Assembly (NCBI RefSeq): GCF_040802235.1
Contig: NC_133156.1
Coordinates: 110,018,173 to 110,082,172 of the forward strand
Reading direction: 5' to 3'
Origin: Manis javanica
Taxonomy: Eukaryota > Chordata > Mammalia > Pholidota > Manidae
DNA length: 64,000 nucleotides
This document shows positions 43,301 to 54,812 of the stretch, in pieces. A program made the translations under genes and the position numbers. Numbering within the stretch: the stretch's first letter is position 1; every line of letters begins with the position of its first letter. The notes under the pieces are model-generated. The model saw only the letters and a list, made by a program, of their open reading frames with translations. It ran no database searches and was not told the DNA's origin.

Positions 43301-43872
43301 TATAAAGGTTCAGCCCTTTGGTCTGCCTTCTGGAGCCACACCAATAAACCAATCCCTCTTCTAGAACAGTTAGTATGAAAATCTTAGACATCTGTTCTTA
43401 CAGCATTGGCTCATTCTGTAAGTATTTAAGTGCCTACTGTGTTCCAAGCACTGCTATAGCAGTGAACAAAAGATAGTCCTTGCCTTCATGAAGCTGATAT
43501 TCTAGTGGTGGAGTGAGATTTTACAGAAAAAAAACAAAAGGCAAGTGCATATATTTGATAATGTCAGGTGATGATTGGTGTATGAATAGTTTAAGGGGGT
43601 GCTATCTTAGAGTTGCTAATTGACAGAAAGCAGGTGAGTACAATTAGCATAGACTCTGAATCTATTAAAGATTTCATTGTAAATCCATTGTAACACAAAA
43701 ATAAGACAGAACTCTACTTGACCTTGTAGTTGTAGACATTTGGACATGATTTGCATTCCTTCTGATTGCAGAGCATGACATGGCTTCTGGAGACGGCAAT
43801 GCTGTGAGAGAAGAGCTTGTGAAAGAGAAGGCTGCCCGGTCGCCTATAAGGAAATGGTTAAATCCGCGCTGA
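37089..43872 (+). CDS. ESM1: Endothelial cell-specific molecule 1 (endocan), complete, 183 aa
   Basis: Secreted dermatan-sulfate proteoglycan of activated endothelium. Coding exons 37089-37389, 40696-40845 and 43772-43872 total 552 bases (183 residues plus TGA), one residue fewer than human as I recall it. Signal peptide about 1-19 (MKSLLLLATLLVPAHLAAA), then a cysteine-rich IGFBP-like N-terminal domain with DDCGCCRVC and CGPGLRC, a second cysteine cluster in exon 2 (CPYGTFGMECKEMCHCQSGIC), the FPFFQYSV stretch and a C-terminal tail. The glycan attachment Ser156-Gly in DMASGDGN is kept. The first ATG after the TATA box was chosen; a longer in-frame reading upstream (from 36939) lies before the predicted start of transcription. 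All splice sites are canonical. Confidence 0.97.
38857..39110 (-). mobile_element. L1 3' UTR fragment (L1MA-like)
   Basis: Begins after a poly(T) with AATTGAAGAATAATTGACATG, then AAATGGTCACCACAATAACTC, CATACAAAGTTGTTACAATA and TTATTTTATAACTAGAGATT. This is the reverse complement of a mid-age L1 3' UTR in canonical order. Confidence 0.85.
39425..39550 (-). mobile_element. L2 LINE fragment
   Basis: ATTTATTGAACACCTACTATC, TGCCTAGCACCATTTAATAC and GGGGATACAACAG match the reverse complement of an L2 3' end. Confidence 0.65.
40696..40845 (+). CDS. ESM1: ESM1 coding exon 2
   Basis: 150 bases after a GTCCTCAG acceptor. Encodes CPYGTFGMECKEMCHC through KSSNRFVSHT, with one base of the next codon; the donor is ACAG|GTAAGA. 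Human splice variants lacking this exon are known. Skipping it would keep the frame, because its length is a multiple of three. Confidence 0.95.
41905..42085 (-). mobile_element. Old L1 3' UTR fragment (L1ME/L1MC-like)
   Basis: TTCTTTATTGAGATGAAATTT, AAAGTGAACAATTCAGTGGC, CCTGGCAACCATCAATCTAC appear in the order of the reverse complement of an old L1 3' UTR. Confidence 0.75.
42375..42425. promoter_or_regulatory. NRF1/Sp1-like CpG cluster inside ESM1 intron 2
   Basis: A palindromic CGCATGCGCA at 42381-42390 (near-perfect NRF1 half-site pair) is followed by CCCCGCCCC at 42397-42405 (Sp1/KLF box) and CCCGCGGC. CpGs are otherwise rare in this intron. These are the parts of a CpG-type promoter, but no transcript or island of normal size is visible. 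Confidence 0.4.
43405..43560 (-). mobile_element. L2 LINE fragment
   Basis: AGTATTTAAGTGCCTACTGTG, TTCCAAGCACTGCTATAGCAG, TGAACAAAAGATAGTCCTTGC and ATGAAGCTGATATTCTAGTGG follow the L2 3' end in reverse complement. Confidence 0.8.
43772..43872 (+). CDS. ESM1: ESM1 coding exon 3
   Basis: 101 coding bases after a GATTGCAG acceptor: EHDMASGDGN, then a charged tail ending RKWLNPR and TGA at 43870-43872. It holds the glycosaminoglycan attachment serine. Confidence 0.95.
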
Positions 43873-45280
43873 TCCCAGTAGGATTTCGAAGAGAAGACTA
43901 TTTTAACGATCGTTCAACACACAGCCAACATTTTAGGAACTGTCTAGATTATAGCATATGAACATGTAATTTTTGGAGACCAAGTGTGATTCAGGGTGGG
44001 TCCAGAAAAAAGAAAGTGGGCTACTAACAATCCATAAAATGCGTATGACTGAACAGTTTTAGATATTTGTTAAGTACTTGAATGCATAAATTTGTTAAAT
44101 ATGTGTTTATAGTAATATTGAAGAACTAAAACTGCAATTTAGATAATAACATGGAGACAGATCAGCAAAGAGAAAGCTAGTCAGACCTAAGACTGCGGTG
44201 GGTCTGCGGTTCTGTGACTTGGATGTACATTCATGTTGGAATACGGGATGGAGGAAGAGTGGGGGTGGGGGAGGAGGGGAGCATGAGATTTAGATCTTTC
44301 TTGCTGTAGTGTCAATAGAACTTAATTGTGCATTTTTTTTACTTTGGGTAAAGTCAAAACAAAATAATCCCTGAGGGAAGTGGGATGTTTGATGCTTGTG
44401 GGAGTTTGAGTAGCAGCCTTGATTCGAGGCAGGTTTCAAAGGGCTGCTAATGTAGGTCCCAGGTTACCCTATCTGAAGGATGGTTCTGAGGCAGGAGACA
44501 AACATACATTTCCATAAATGGCCTTAAAGAATGTCACCTCAGACTGAGAGAGCTGGGAAGTATTTTGCCCACTTGGGGGAGGTGTGAAGGTAAATATTTA
44601 TATATTTTTGTAAACAATTATGTTAGTATGAGTCATCCTCCATATCTATATTTATCACCCTCTTGAGAAAATGAACATAATATTGTTTGTTTAAAATGGT
44701 TAGAATAAAGGTGTAACTCTATAAGGTTTTCAAACATTCAAGCCATGGTAAATTTACTCATAATAATTATAGTAATATTAAGAGTAATAAGTATAAGGAA
44801 AACCTAGAAAAATTTAGTCATTATGGATTTATAAAATGTCCAAAAATGGGCAACAGAGGGAATTTATTTAAAAGTAAGTGTAGCAACTTAGATGTTTTAA
44901 ATTTGATGTAGAAAATGCTTCTTAGGAGGTTTGGAAAAGAGTTAATTTTCAGCAGGAAACATTAACTTTAAAATATAGCTCATTTTCACATTTTTTCCCT
45001 TTAAACTTGGAATTATGAGTACATTTGGGAGGATCTTAGCACAAATGGGATTGCTGGACTAGATTTTGCTAGGAAATTTTTGCAGAAGTATTTTATTTGG
45101 AGTGAAGACTTATTTGAGAATTATTTCACCATTTACCTGTATTTTATTCTTGAAGGTTGCCAGCGGAATTGTGAATGTGTGTGTGGGAGGGTCTTTGAAT
45201 GTAAGCTGGATAAGCTGCTAGGATTTGTTTTAAAAGGATAAGTTTATGATTGTTCAATAAAAAAAAGCAAGACAGTGGCT
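43873..45280 (+). terminator. ESM1: ESM1 3' UTR and polyadenylation signal
   Basis: About 1.4 kb of AT-rich 3' UTR ending at AATAAA 45256-45261, in line with the human transcript of about 2 kb. An earlier AATAAA near 44704 could give a shorter form. AU-rich TATTTATATATTTTTG at about 44596-44611 may affect mRNA stability. Confidence 0.75.
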
Positions 45281-46552
45281 CTGAGTCTATTGATGACTTC
45301 ATTAAATTGTTAAAATTAATCAAATGATTCCTTCAATGAATAAGAACTCTTTTGTGCATATAAAACGCAGGCTCCTCAGCTGAATTTTCTGCTACAGATA
45401 ATCATTTTCTGTTAAGACAGGAGGCCAAAATATTTATTTCTTTGCCCCACATTTTTGGTCAATTGGGGCTTTACACCTTCCTATATATTAACCATTCTAC
45501 AAAGACAAAAAAAAAAAGATGAACACTTTTGCTGGTGTTTGAGAGTGGTTACCCTTTAGATGACATAGGTAAAGGCAAACCTTGCAGCACTTGTAAAAGG
45601 ATAGAGTAGCATACAATTTAGCAGCTTGAGAGTATCATATCTAAGAATAGTGTATGTTCACTTATGGGAAGATTATGGAAACATTTTCAGTGAATCAATA
45701 CAATGCTAAAAAAAGATATGTCTGTATCAGGAAAAACATCCCATTTACCTGAATTTACCCCTTTTCTTTAAGATTGGAGAAACAATGTGAATGAGATAAA
45801 ATGTTACATTAATACAGATATTAATACTACTATTAAATAAACCCAGAAAGCACCCAAAATCTTCACTTTCACCAGTGTGTGATGAAGTTTCAGAATATGC
45901 TCCCAGCAAGGTTACTAAAAGATCTGCTGCCTTGGCCTGAAGCCAAGAGCTGCACTCCAAATACCCCTTTGGGGTAGTGTGGCTGGTGAAACAAAAGCTA
46001 GACTAGGGCAGGACTTACCTCTGCTCAGGGCTCTGCAGCAACCACCCATGTGACTGGGGGCAATAAAATCAAAGGTGGGCTCAGCTGCTCTCCATTGCAG
46101 GCCTGTTGCCTAGCTGCCCAGCATCATGCTATTGGCAGCTCTTTGTGCTCTGCACTCCAAATGCTCGTACATTGCAAATGCACTCCAAACGCAATCCTGA
46201 ATTTCTCTGTAGTCTTTTGACTCTACTCTCCACAGCAGAGGTCTCCAAAATCTCTGGATTTTGCCCTTTTTTGCAGTATTTTTGAGCATGCAGTTTAAAA
46301 CTGTATACATTGCATGGTATTAATACATTATGTTTGTTATAAAACATGTATTTCAAACTAGAGATTTTTAAAAGGAAAAGAAATAAATAAAAATAGAAGT
46401 TCTGAGGTTTTCTTCCTGCACCCCTATGGACCATCCTGGGAAATACCAAAGAAGCAAAAGAACATGCCATAGGTCGGGGTGTCCAGTGAGGCCTAACTTC
46501 ATTTGACCTTGAAGAGAAACCAAGTGGGCACATAGTCCACACAACAAATATT
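45281..46552. other. Intergenic, no gene
   Basis: Downstream flank of ESM1. No confident repeat or gene. Confidence 0.45.
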
Positions 46553-46690
46553 TTTGGAATGAATGGATGGGTGGGTGAGTGGATGAGTAGAAGAGTCAAA
46601 CGGGAAGATAGGTAGATAGAAGAATGAATGGGAAGAGGGATGAATGGGCAGATGACTGGAGGGATGAATGAATGCATGAATGGAACAGGA
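46553..46690. repeat. Degenerate GGAT/GAAT tetranucleotide repeat
   Basis: Interrupted (GAATGGATGGGTGAGTAGATA)-type units over about 140 bases, with clean GAATG stretches at both ends. Old, decayed simple repeat. Confidence 0.7.
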
Positions 46691-47169
46691 GACAGACCTC
46701 CTGTCTCCAGCAAAGCAGTAGCTACTGAGGGAGCAGAAGGCCTCTTACTCCCTTTCCTCTGGCAGCCCCCTATCTCCCTGATGGCTACTTATCCTGCCTA
46801 TTGGGACATGAGGTGACTGAAAAAAACTGGGGACTTACATTAGTCAGGGAAGCTGACAGAAAAGGTTGTCTGTCCAGCGCAACAGAAACAGGAAGTACTT
46901 CACCCTCAGGCCCTGGGGACATTGCCAGGAGACATCACCCATGGTAGCCAAAAGTGTAAGATAATTAAGATAATTTTCATGGTAGCCAGACTAGGTTGTC
47001 ATTTTCTGTGGGAGGCAGTTTGGGAGGACTGTTGTTTCTATCCTGTACTTTATTCCTTTCTTTTGCTCTGAGCTCCCTAGGAGAAAGGATCCATAGATAT
47101 AATTCACCATCAAATAGGATTTACTTACCCCACATTACAAATATGCATGATATGTATATATATCTGTAT
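46691..47169. other. Intergenic, no gene
   Basis: No recognisable gene or repeat family in this stretch. Confidence 0.4.
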
Positions 47170-48125
47170 GAAGACTTAAAAAGTATACATCTTTTTGTGC
47201 AAAAATACTACTTTTATGATTTTATTCTAAGGAAATAATATTTTGAAGTGTACAAAAATATATATGCAAAAAATGTTGCAATGTTTTTACAACTGAAAAA
47301 TTGTGAGTAATCTGAAAAGGTTGTTGATAGGATATTGGTAAAAGAAATGGCAGCATAGCCAAGAGCTGACTATAATTGAGACAGTGAAAATGATGGAGTG
47401 CGTAGAGAGCGATTGATGCAGTGTGTTTGCTCTGAAGCAGAAGGTGACAGTGCCATTGGTGTTGCGGGCTGGCCAGGTGGTGTGATTGTTGGAGGTGTGC
47501 ACGTGGTATTTCTTGCCTAAATCACACCAGGGTGCAGACTCCTTCTAGAATTTCATGACTCCTTCTCCCCACTTTGAAAGCAGCTGTTCTTTTAAGATTA
47601 TCAGGTTTTCCTGAAACATTTTCCTTAGTTTTCATAGAAACAACAATCCTCTTTTTGCATTGCTGGTTTATTGATCTACATAGTATTAGGGTATAGTAAC
47701 TAAGTTATATAACAGGGATAACTGACACAGACAGGTTTGGAAACAAATGCAACAGATTCTTGGTATACTTTTGATTCCTACTGGTGGAAATACAAGTGTG
47801 CAGGTGCATCCCAGAGGGGACCTGCCTGCACCTTTCAGTGCACACTGTGGATACCAATAGTCACAGGTTATCCAGAGAGAATGGAGCTCCTTGGTGATTT
47901 CTTTGAGATCACTAAGTGGAGGTGCTTAAGAGCACTTCTACTGTACATTAAGTGAAAAAGGCCGGCCACGATGCCATATGAATAATCTTATTTTTGTGAA
48001 AAAACATACAAATGGATATAAATTGAGATATCAACAGTGATGCTCACCTTATTCTTAAAATTTTTAGCTATTCTGTGGAATGTTTTCAGTTAGGTTTATA
48101 ACTGGGAAGAAGAATAAAACTCTCC
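47170..48125 (+). mobile_element. Degraded old L1M, split by an unrelated insert
   Basis: 47205-47350 (TTTATTCTAAGGAAATAATAT, GATAGGATATTGGTAAAAGA) and 47965-48120 (GATGCCATATGAATAATCTTA, GAGATATCAACAGTGATGCTC, ATAACTGGGAAGAAG) correspond to successive parts of an old L1 3' region. About 450-600 bases between them (47500-47950) do not fit and may be a later insertion or strongly eroded sequence. Confidence 0.5.
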
Positions 48126-51100
48126 ATTTAGGAAGATGTAAATTGTAGCAAACTTACACGAAGCAAAACAAATTAGGGGTTTATTACACAAATAGTGACT
48201 TAAGAACCTAAGCCTATATTACAGTAGTTTTGAGATGTACTTTGTCACCTGGACATTTTGTTAGGTATGGAAATAGGATTCCAAACCAAGAAACTCTGGA
48301 GAATTGTAGTTTTTTGTAAATATGAGGAAGGCTACAAGCCGTATTGGCATACCCTGCACCTCTCCTCTGGAACAAATCTCTGGTCCAATGGAAGTAAAGC
48401 CAGTGAATCCTTAGAAAGTAGAGATAAAGGTCTCTGGATCATAAGCACACATTTTAAATTACTGTATACATTTTGCATCTATGCACAGAAATGCTATCTG
48501 CTTAAGCGGGTGGTCAGGCCACCAGGGTTTCTAAAGTATTTCCTGACACCTGTGAAGTTGGTAAATATTTCCTGTTTTTGTTGTGTCTAGAGAAAACAGG
48601 AATTAACAACTTGGAAATGATTATTAAACAAACATTGTGTATGACCTCTACATAGGCAGTTCCTAATACATGGTTTCATTTTCTTAAAATCTATCATAAT
48701 ATATAGGGGAAAAAGCAAGGATAATCTGACAGCTAGTTGAATGGTGGAAGATAAACCTCATACCCAGGAGGAATGGCACTTACATTAGTTGTGGGAAGTA
48801 CACTATGCCTTTTCAGAATTTAAATATAAATCCAATGGTAAGTCTTCAAAGGTAAACAAAACTGAGATAGTGAGCAATGAATATCCTATCAATGACTCTG
48901 TGCTACTACAAACAGTTAGCCTATTTGAAAAGTATTTTTGATTATTTTAAGTGCTATGGAAGGACCTGGAGTATTTGAGTCAGAGGGAGGCAGGATTAAC
49001 TCCCTGCAATACTCACTATTTATTGACTTCAGGTGTGTTATTTAACCATGCTGCCCCTCAGACTCCTCTGGGAAAAGTGTGAGCAATGGCCTAAGTGCAA
49101 AGTTGTGAAGGCCTTTGCATATGTTCTGTGTATGCCATATTATCCTCTCACTGTGTCCTGCACTTACTAAGTTTTCCAATGAGTGGCAGATAATTGACAT
49201 GTTATCATATAAGCCAACCTCATCTTTTGGGCATTTCAAGTGTCCATCAATGGCATGCAGCAAGACCAAAATTTAAATATTTTACATGATTTATTAAAGA
49301 TGAAGAAATAGATAGACTAAAGAAAATCGACTGACTGTTTAGTAGACTTGAAGTGTCCTTAAAAGGTAAACAACAATGAGTGAAATTCATTTAGTATCAT
49401 CTGAGACTCTCACAATTCTACAACAGGAGAGACTATTTTTACAGAACAAATAATAGTGTTCTATTTAAATCTCCAAACAATCATTAGCATGCTCCTGAAA
49501 AAAAGGTACAATGCTTCAGGAGAATGCAAGGGAGCCCTACAGATGTGGTATACTTCCCTGTGGGATATTTTTAGTTTTCTATTCCTGCCTTTTATTTTGG
49601 GACTTGGCCCGCTTCCTTTGTAGTTTCCCCTTAACTTGTTCATACCTTTCTTTCTTATATAATGCATTTCAGGCTGCCTCTTTTTTTTTTAACTTCTCAA
49701 AGGAAACCCAAGGAATGTTGGCCGATTCAGAAACCCCTGCTAATCTTGGCAGGAGCAGAGTTCTTGGTTTGAAAACAGCCTTGGAAATCCAGGATCATGG
49801 TTGACTTTCTAGTTATTTAATGAATCAGAGCTATGGGGGATCTGAAAACATAGGTTAGTAGATTTTGAATCCCATTCTCATAAAATTGCTTCATGGCTTG
49901 TAGAAACTGGAGGAATTTGGAAATGGACTGTCTTTGATAGACTTATATGAAAGCAAAATCCAATTTTAAAAATAAGAAGAGGGTCTAGTAAGTCTAGCTG
50001 AGGGCTGTCTGCCCTTTTATCTACAAGCAGTCAGGCTGTCTGGCTGCAGGAGCATTCATTCTGCAGAGTGTCAACGGAAGCAGAGTGAGGAGATGAGAAG
50101 TTAAGGCTCCTGTCTTTAAAGAGCCCTGTGAAAAGAAACTGTGGAGGTGGGGCAACCCGTAATGAAACACGCAGGTGCACAACTTAATCATATGCAGTAG
50201 GTTATGCCCTTTGGTTGCAAGCAAAACCAAACCAAACCAAACCACAAAGTGAAGAAACAGACTTGGGCCAGCTTCAACAAAAATGTAACTGATTGGTAGG
50301 AGATGAGGTGCCATACAGAATAGAAGAACAGAACCCAGAACCCCTGCCGAGTTAACTGTTTGGAGGAGGCAAGGCAGCTTGGGGGGTGCAGGTGACAGGA
50401 GCCAGTAGACATTCTTGCTGGAGTGCTGGGACAAGGAGCCACAATTGTTTTGCTCATATACCCGTGCTCTATTGTTCCAAGCCACTTTGAAACTCCTTTT
50501 CTGGGGTATTGCCCTCAGACCTTGTGGCCCATTTTAATGAAGTTTAATTATGATAAACATTCTTCCTTGATTCATTTTTTGAATGAAGTCAAAGCCATTC
50601 AAGGCCTGGTCTGGTCAGTGAGATGTTGATCAATTTGGGCAGTACTCTTGTGGTGAAAAGCAAGTTGTGTAAGATAACAAGGAAGGAGTGTCTCAGGCAA
50701 CCAAGAAACTCATCCTGTGGTCTTGGGGAGCTGGGAAGTAAGGACCCATTGTAGGTCATTTGTGTTATTGGTGCTTTGGGGAGAAACACCAAATGTGTTA
50801 CTCAAGTGTCTTTGCAGGTTGGCTGAACTTCTTGACAGATGAAGCACAGGCGTGGCTAGGACAGGCGGGACCAGCGTAGAGGCAAGGGCTGTCTACTTTA
50901 TGTGCCCATAGTCTGATTTCTTTTCTTTTTTCTTAAGTGACTTTATTTGGTGTCAAAGATAAAAATATTATTCACAATTGCTTTAAGGCAACATTGTCTT
51001 TTAAAAAATCCAGTTATTTAACATCAATGACTTTTGTTCTTCATCTTGAAGTGTATTTTTAAAAACCTTCTTCCCTTCAATCCTACCTAAATGGCTATAA

Positions 51101-51129
51101 ATTATGCTCAAATAGGCAAAAACTTAAAA
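48126..51129. other. Intergenic, no gene
   Basis: No supported gene. A short MIR-like piece lies near 48960-49060; a (CAAAC)n-like patch at 50221-50245. Confidence 0.4.
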
Positions 51130-51265
51130 TAAACATACATATTGAGAGAGAGAATGACAGAGTAAATGTGACAAAATGTTAACATTTGGGGAATCTAGAT
51201 GAAAGGTTTATGGAAATTTTTTTCTCTTCTTGAAGCTTCTGTAAGCCTGAAATTAGATTGAACTA
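51130..51265 (+). mobile_element. Old L1 3' end fragment
   Basis: GAGAGAGAGAATGACAGAGTA, AAATGTTAACATTTGGGGAA and TTCTGTAAGCCTGAAATTAG follow the terminal part of an old L1 3' UTR on the plus strand. Confidence 0.6.
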
Positions 51266-51789
51266 ATCATTGATATTTTGATCAGCCTTTTCATGCTGCT
51301 TCCTTTATTGTCTTTTCCTCATTTTCTTTACAACAATTAAATCAACATATTACCTATTAAAAACGTAGAAAAGCTGCCACTCTTAGGAAATATACTCAAG
51401 ATGGTGACCACCCTTTGCCTCTGAAGCCCTGAAGAGCACAACTTTTTCATCTCTGAGTCTGTGTGGGGGCTGTGACACCCCAAAATAATAGGAAAGGTCA
51501 AAAGTATATTATTGGGGGACCAGAACACCTGCTTTTTGCAGGTGGAACTGCAGCAGGTCCAGCAAGGGCTCAGTTCAGAGTCTCTCTGAAAGCTGCAGCA
51601 GGGGAAGGCAACAGTCAGAGGGAGTTGTCTGCGCCCAAAGGAGATGGCCTGTCAAGGGGGCTGGGGAGGGGTTTTCCAGGGTAGACACAAGGTTCCTCTT
51701 AACCCTATGATCATTGTCACTTGTAAAGTACCATACCTAGTCAACACTGTCTTCTTTTGTTTGTGCAATTATTTTCCAGGCAAGAAAGA

Positions 51790-51986
51790 ATGAATGGATC
51801 TAGCAATTTCACTTTGGGTGTTTATCAGAAGAAAACAAAAACACTAACTCAAAAAGATATCTGCACCCCCATGTTCATTGCAGTGTTATTTACAGTAGCC
51901 AAAATATGGAAACATCCTAAGTGTCTATTGATAGATGAAAAGAGAAAGAAATTGTAGCATATGATATATATACCTACATATATATA

Positions 51987-52020
<34 letters not shown>

Positions 52021-52535
52021 CGCAATGGAATATTACTCAGCCATAAAAAAGAAGGCACTCTTGCCATGTGTGACAACATGGATGAAACTGAGGGCATTAT
52101 GCTAAATTAAACAGGTCAGACAAAGACAAATACTGCATGATTTCAGCCACATGTAGAATCTAAAAACAAAAACAAAAAACCCCCAAACCAAGCTCATGGA
52201 TGGAGAAAACAGACTGGTGATTGCCAGAGGTGGGGGTGGGGTGAAATGGATGAAGCTGGTCAAAGGTACAAACTTCCAGTTATAAAATAAATAGGTCATA
52301 GGCATGTTACATACAGTGTGGTGACCATAGTTAATAATACTATACTGCATATTCCCAAGTTGCTAAGAGAATAGACCTTAAGGTTCTCATCACAAGAAAA
52401 ATAATTTTGTAACTATGTATGGTGATGGAGATGTTAGCTAGACTTATCGTGGTAATCATTTTGTAAGATATACAAATATCGAATCATTATGTTATACACC
52501 TGAAATGAATATGTCAGTTATACTCCCGTAAGAAA
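51790..52535 (+). mobile_element. L1 3' end (L1MA-like), carrying a TG microsatellite
   Basis: Starts within ORF2 (CTAGCAATTTCACTTTGGGTG, TTCATTGCAGTGTTATTTACA, ATGGAATATTACTCAGCCATA), passes through the 3' UTR (TGGTGATTGCCAGAGGTGG, CAAACTTCCAGTTATAAAATA) and ends at TTATACACCTGAAATGAATA and GTTATACTCCCGTAAGAAA. A 5'-truncated, mid-age copy. A TATG/TG/CG dinucleotide tract (51976-52022) has expanded within it. Confidence 0.88.
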
Positions 52536-53844
52536 AGAACTAATGAACTATGTTTATCTATTTATTCCTATTCAAGCCAGATCAATATTCCCTTTTTAAA
52601 GAAATACTTTAATTGATAGGGAAATTATTAGTGCATTTATGTATTTTCATCTTTATAGGTTGGTGGCAGTAACTGACACTGCGCTAGTATGTCAGGGTTT
52701 TAATTTGGAAATCTGGAGATCAGTATAAATCTGGAGATCAGAATTTTGACTGCTTAAGGGTGAAAGCTCAGATGGGAAAATCTGGACCAGATGTTTTCAC
52801 CTCTTTAGTGTCTGTTTTCTTTCCCATGAGCACTGACTAGGCTGCCCTCATTTAGTTTCTATGTGTTTTGATGTAAGGAGCAAAGGTATCAGAGGGAGCC
52901 AGTTTCCTGGGGAAGAATGTGTGCGAGAGCCCTGGGGTAAATCTTCTCAGACACGTTGTTTCCTGACTGACAAGGGAGCTGGAATGTGTGTGGCTTTGGG
53001 ATTTCTTCTTTGGGGACATTTTATTTGTCTTTTGGAATGACACACCTTGGGTGTGATGAAGTCAATTCCACTCATGCTGTGGGAAAAGCTTTTCCCTTAA
53101 TGACTCGAAAACATGGGCTTGTTATTCTGAAAAAGCAGAGCACATCCTCCTTGCACACAAACAATGTGACATACATTTGGAGCCAGGCCAAGGTTTCTAT
53201 GAATAGAACTCAGCAAAGAGAGTGTCAGAAACCCTTGGGATTCTCATGGCAATCCTGGACGCCTGATCTCAACAAAGGAAATGATTTACCTGCTCTTCAA
53301 AGGTGGAAATTAAGAGGATTCCCTCTTGTCCTCCTGCACATCACAGGACCAGGGCTTCCTGCTTAGTGTGACACACTGTGCACACAACTGAGATGATGCT
53401 GGAGCTTGCCATCCAAGAAGCATTTGCTTCTGAGCTGTTTGCCCAGAAGTAGGGTGGATTTTGAAGGTCAGAGTCCGCATAAACGAGGTGCCCTCGGAGC
53501 AGTCGATGGTGCTGAGCAGGGAGGTGCCGTCTGGTGTGGCTTCACTGTGCTCTGCAAATGCCATGCTTTTGTTTAGGCTTGTGTGACTACAAGGAACAGA
53601 AGTCTAACCAAAATGACTCAAGTTAAAAAAAAAAAGTGGGTGGCTGACTATTTTAAGGAAATAGAAATCTGATAAAGTATGACTGGCTTTGTTGGAATTG
53701 GGGAGGCATCTAGAATAAAGACAATTCTCTTCATCTGTGGTCAGTAACCCTAAAACTCTCTTTTTAATCTTGTTTGACTCTTTATGTCTTGTCCACTTTC
53801 CTTTCTGCCAATTGGCTTCTTCTACTTAATAATAATAGTAATAG
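52536..53844. other. Intergenic, no gene
   Basis: A local tandem duplication AAATCTGGAGATCAG lies at about 52708-52741. No gene. Confidence 0.45.
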
Positions 53845-54075
53845 AATACCAATAGTAGCTAACACGTACTGAATGTTTATTCCGCACGAATCTCTTTCTA
53901 TGAGCTTCACATGTATTAGTTTGCTTAGTCCTCACAACAATCCCATGAGGCAGGTACTATTTTTATACCCATTTTTCAGATGAGAACACCAAGGTACTCA
54001 TCTCAAGGTAGAATAGTTGCCTGGGATCACACAGCTAGCAGGTGGCAGAGCCCTGTCTCAAACTCGGACGGTTTA
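53845..54075 (-). mobile_element. MIR SINE
   Basis: TTTGCTTAGTCCTCACAACAA, TCCCATGAGGCAGGTACTATT, CCCATTTTTCAGATGAGAACA and CACACAGCTAGCAGGTGGCAG mark a good minus-strand MIR. Confidence 0.88.
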
Positions 54076-54276
54076 GCTTTGTTTTGGCTCCTTCATTACT
54101 CTGGCTTGCACACCGTATTCTACGTTTTGGCAGCAATTCCTTCTCCAGCCCTGCATAACCTTTGTACTTCTAGAGCCCCAACTCATTGGTTCACTACGGG
54201 ACAGTCTGCGAGTATAGCAGCACAAGTTTTTGGGAGAACAATTCTGCTTGGTACGGGGCCAACCAGTTCATTTTTT

Positions 54277-54812
54277 AAAAAGATGTATCTATCTGTTTTA
54301 TTGCCCTTGTCTAGCTCGGATTAGCACATAGTCTACAGGAACACACCTGATCATCTACAATTGCTCTCTTACAACACTAAACTATGTTTTCTACCTTTAT
54401 CTTGCATCTACCTACCACTTCAGCAGTTTATTAAAAATAAAAATAATAATAATAATAAAGGGAGAAATGTGGGATCCACATATAAATCAAGTATAAAAAT
54501 CAAACAAATATTCATATTTGACCTGATTGTTTATAGTTCATAATGCGTGATCAGAACCGAAAGTTTCTGTGATGAATGCCCTTGTACTGTTCACCATGTA
54601 AGAACTTATTCACTATGTAAGAATTCGTTCACTATGTAAGAACTTGTTCGTTATACTTCAGAAGATTGGAGACTGATGAGAAATAGGCTTGAGATGGATT
54701 AATGATTGTGCATTGAGCATTGACCCCCCTATACAGAATTTTATTGTTGTTAAGAACCATTTGATCAATAAATATGAGAGATGCCCTCTCAAAAAAAAAA
54801 GATGTATCTATC
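54277..54812 (+). mobile_element. 0.5-kb poly(A) retroposon with 17-bp target-site duplication, family not recognised
   Basis: AAAAAGATGTATCTATC occurs at 54277-54293 and 54796-54812. Between them lie about 500 bases ending in AATAAA (around 54768), some 20 bases of sequence and a short poly(A). This is the signature of a polyadenylated RNA copied in by L1 machinery. The body has an AAT-rich middle (54435-54460), then a segment with a triplicated 18-bp unit (TTCACTATGTAAGAACTT-like, 54590-54650). It encodes no protein I recognise. The 3' half may derive from an LTR or a non-coding RNA; this is inference. The clean duplication suggests modest age. Confidence 0.75.

Larger units (their letters stand above)
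40846..43771 (+). other. ESM1: ESM1 intron 2
   Basis: 2.9-kb intron with an old L1 tail (41905-42085), an unusual CpG-rich motif cluster (42375-42425), a poly(T) at 43015-43031 and an L2 fragment (43405-43560). Confidence 0.7.

Noticed and set aside
46129-46713. 194-residue minus-strand open frame as a gene
   Set aside because: It crosses the decayed GAAT/GGAT simple repeat, shows serine/proline/isoleucine low complexity and has no recognisable domain or splice context.
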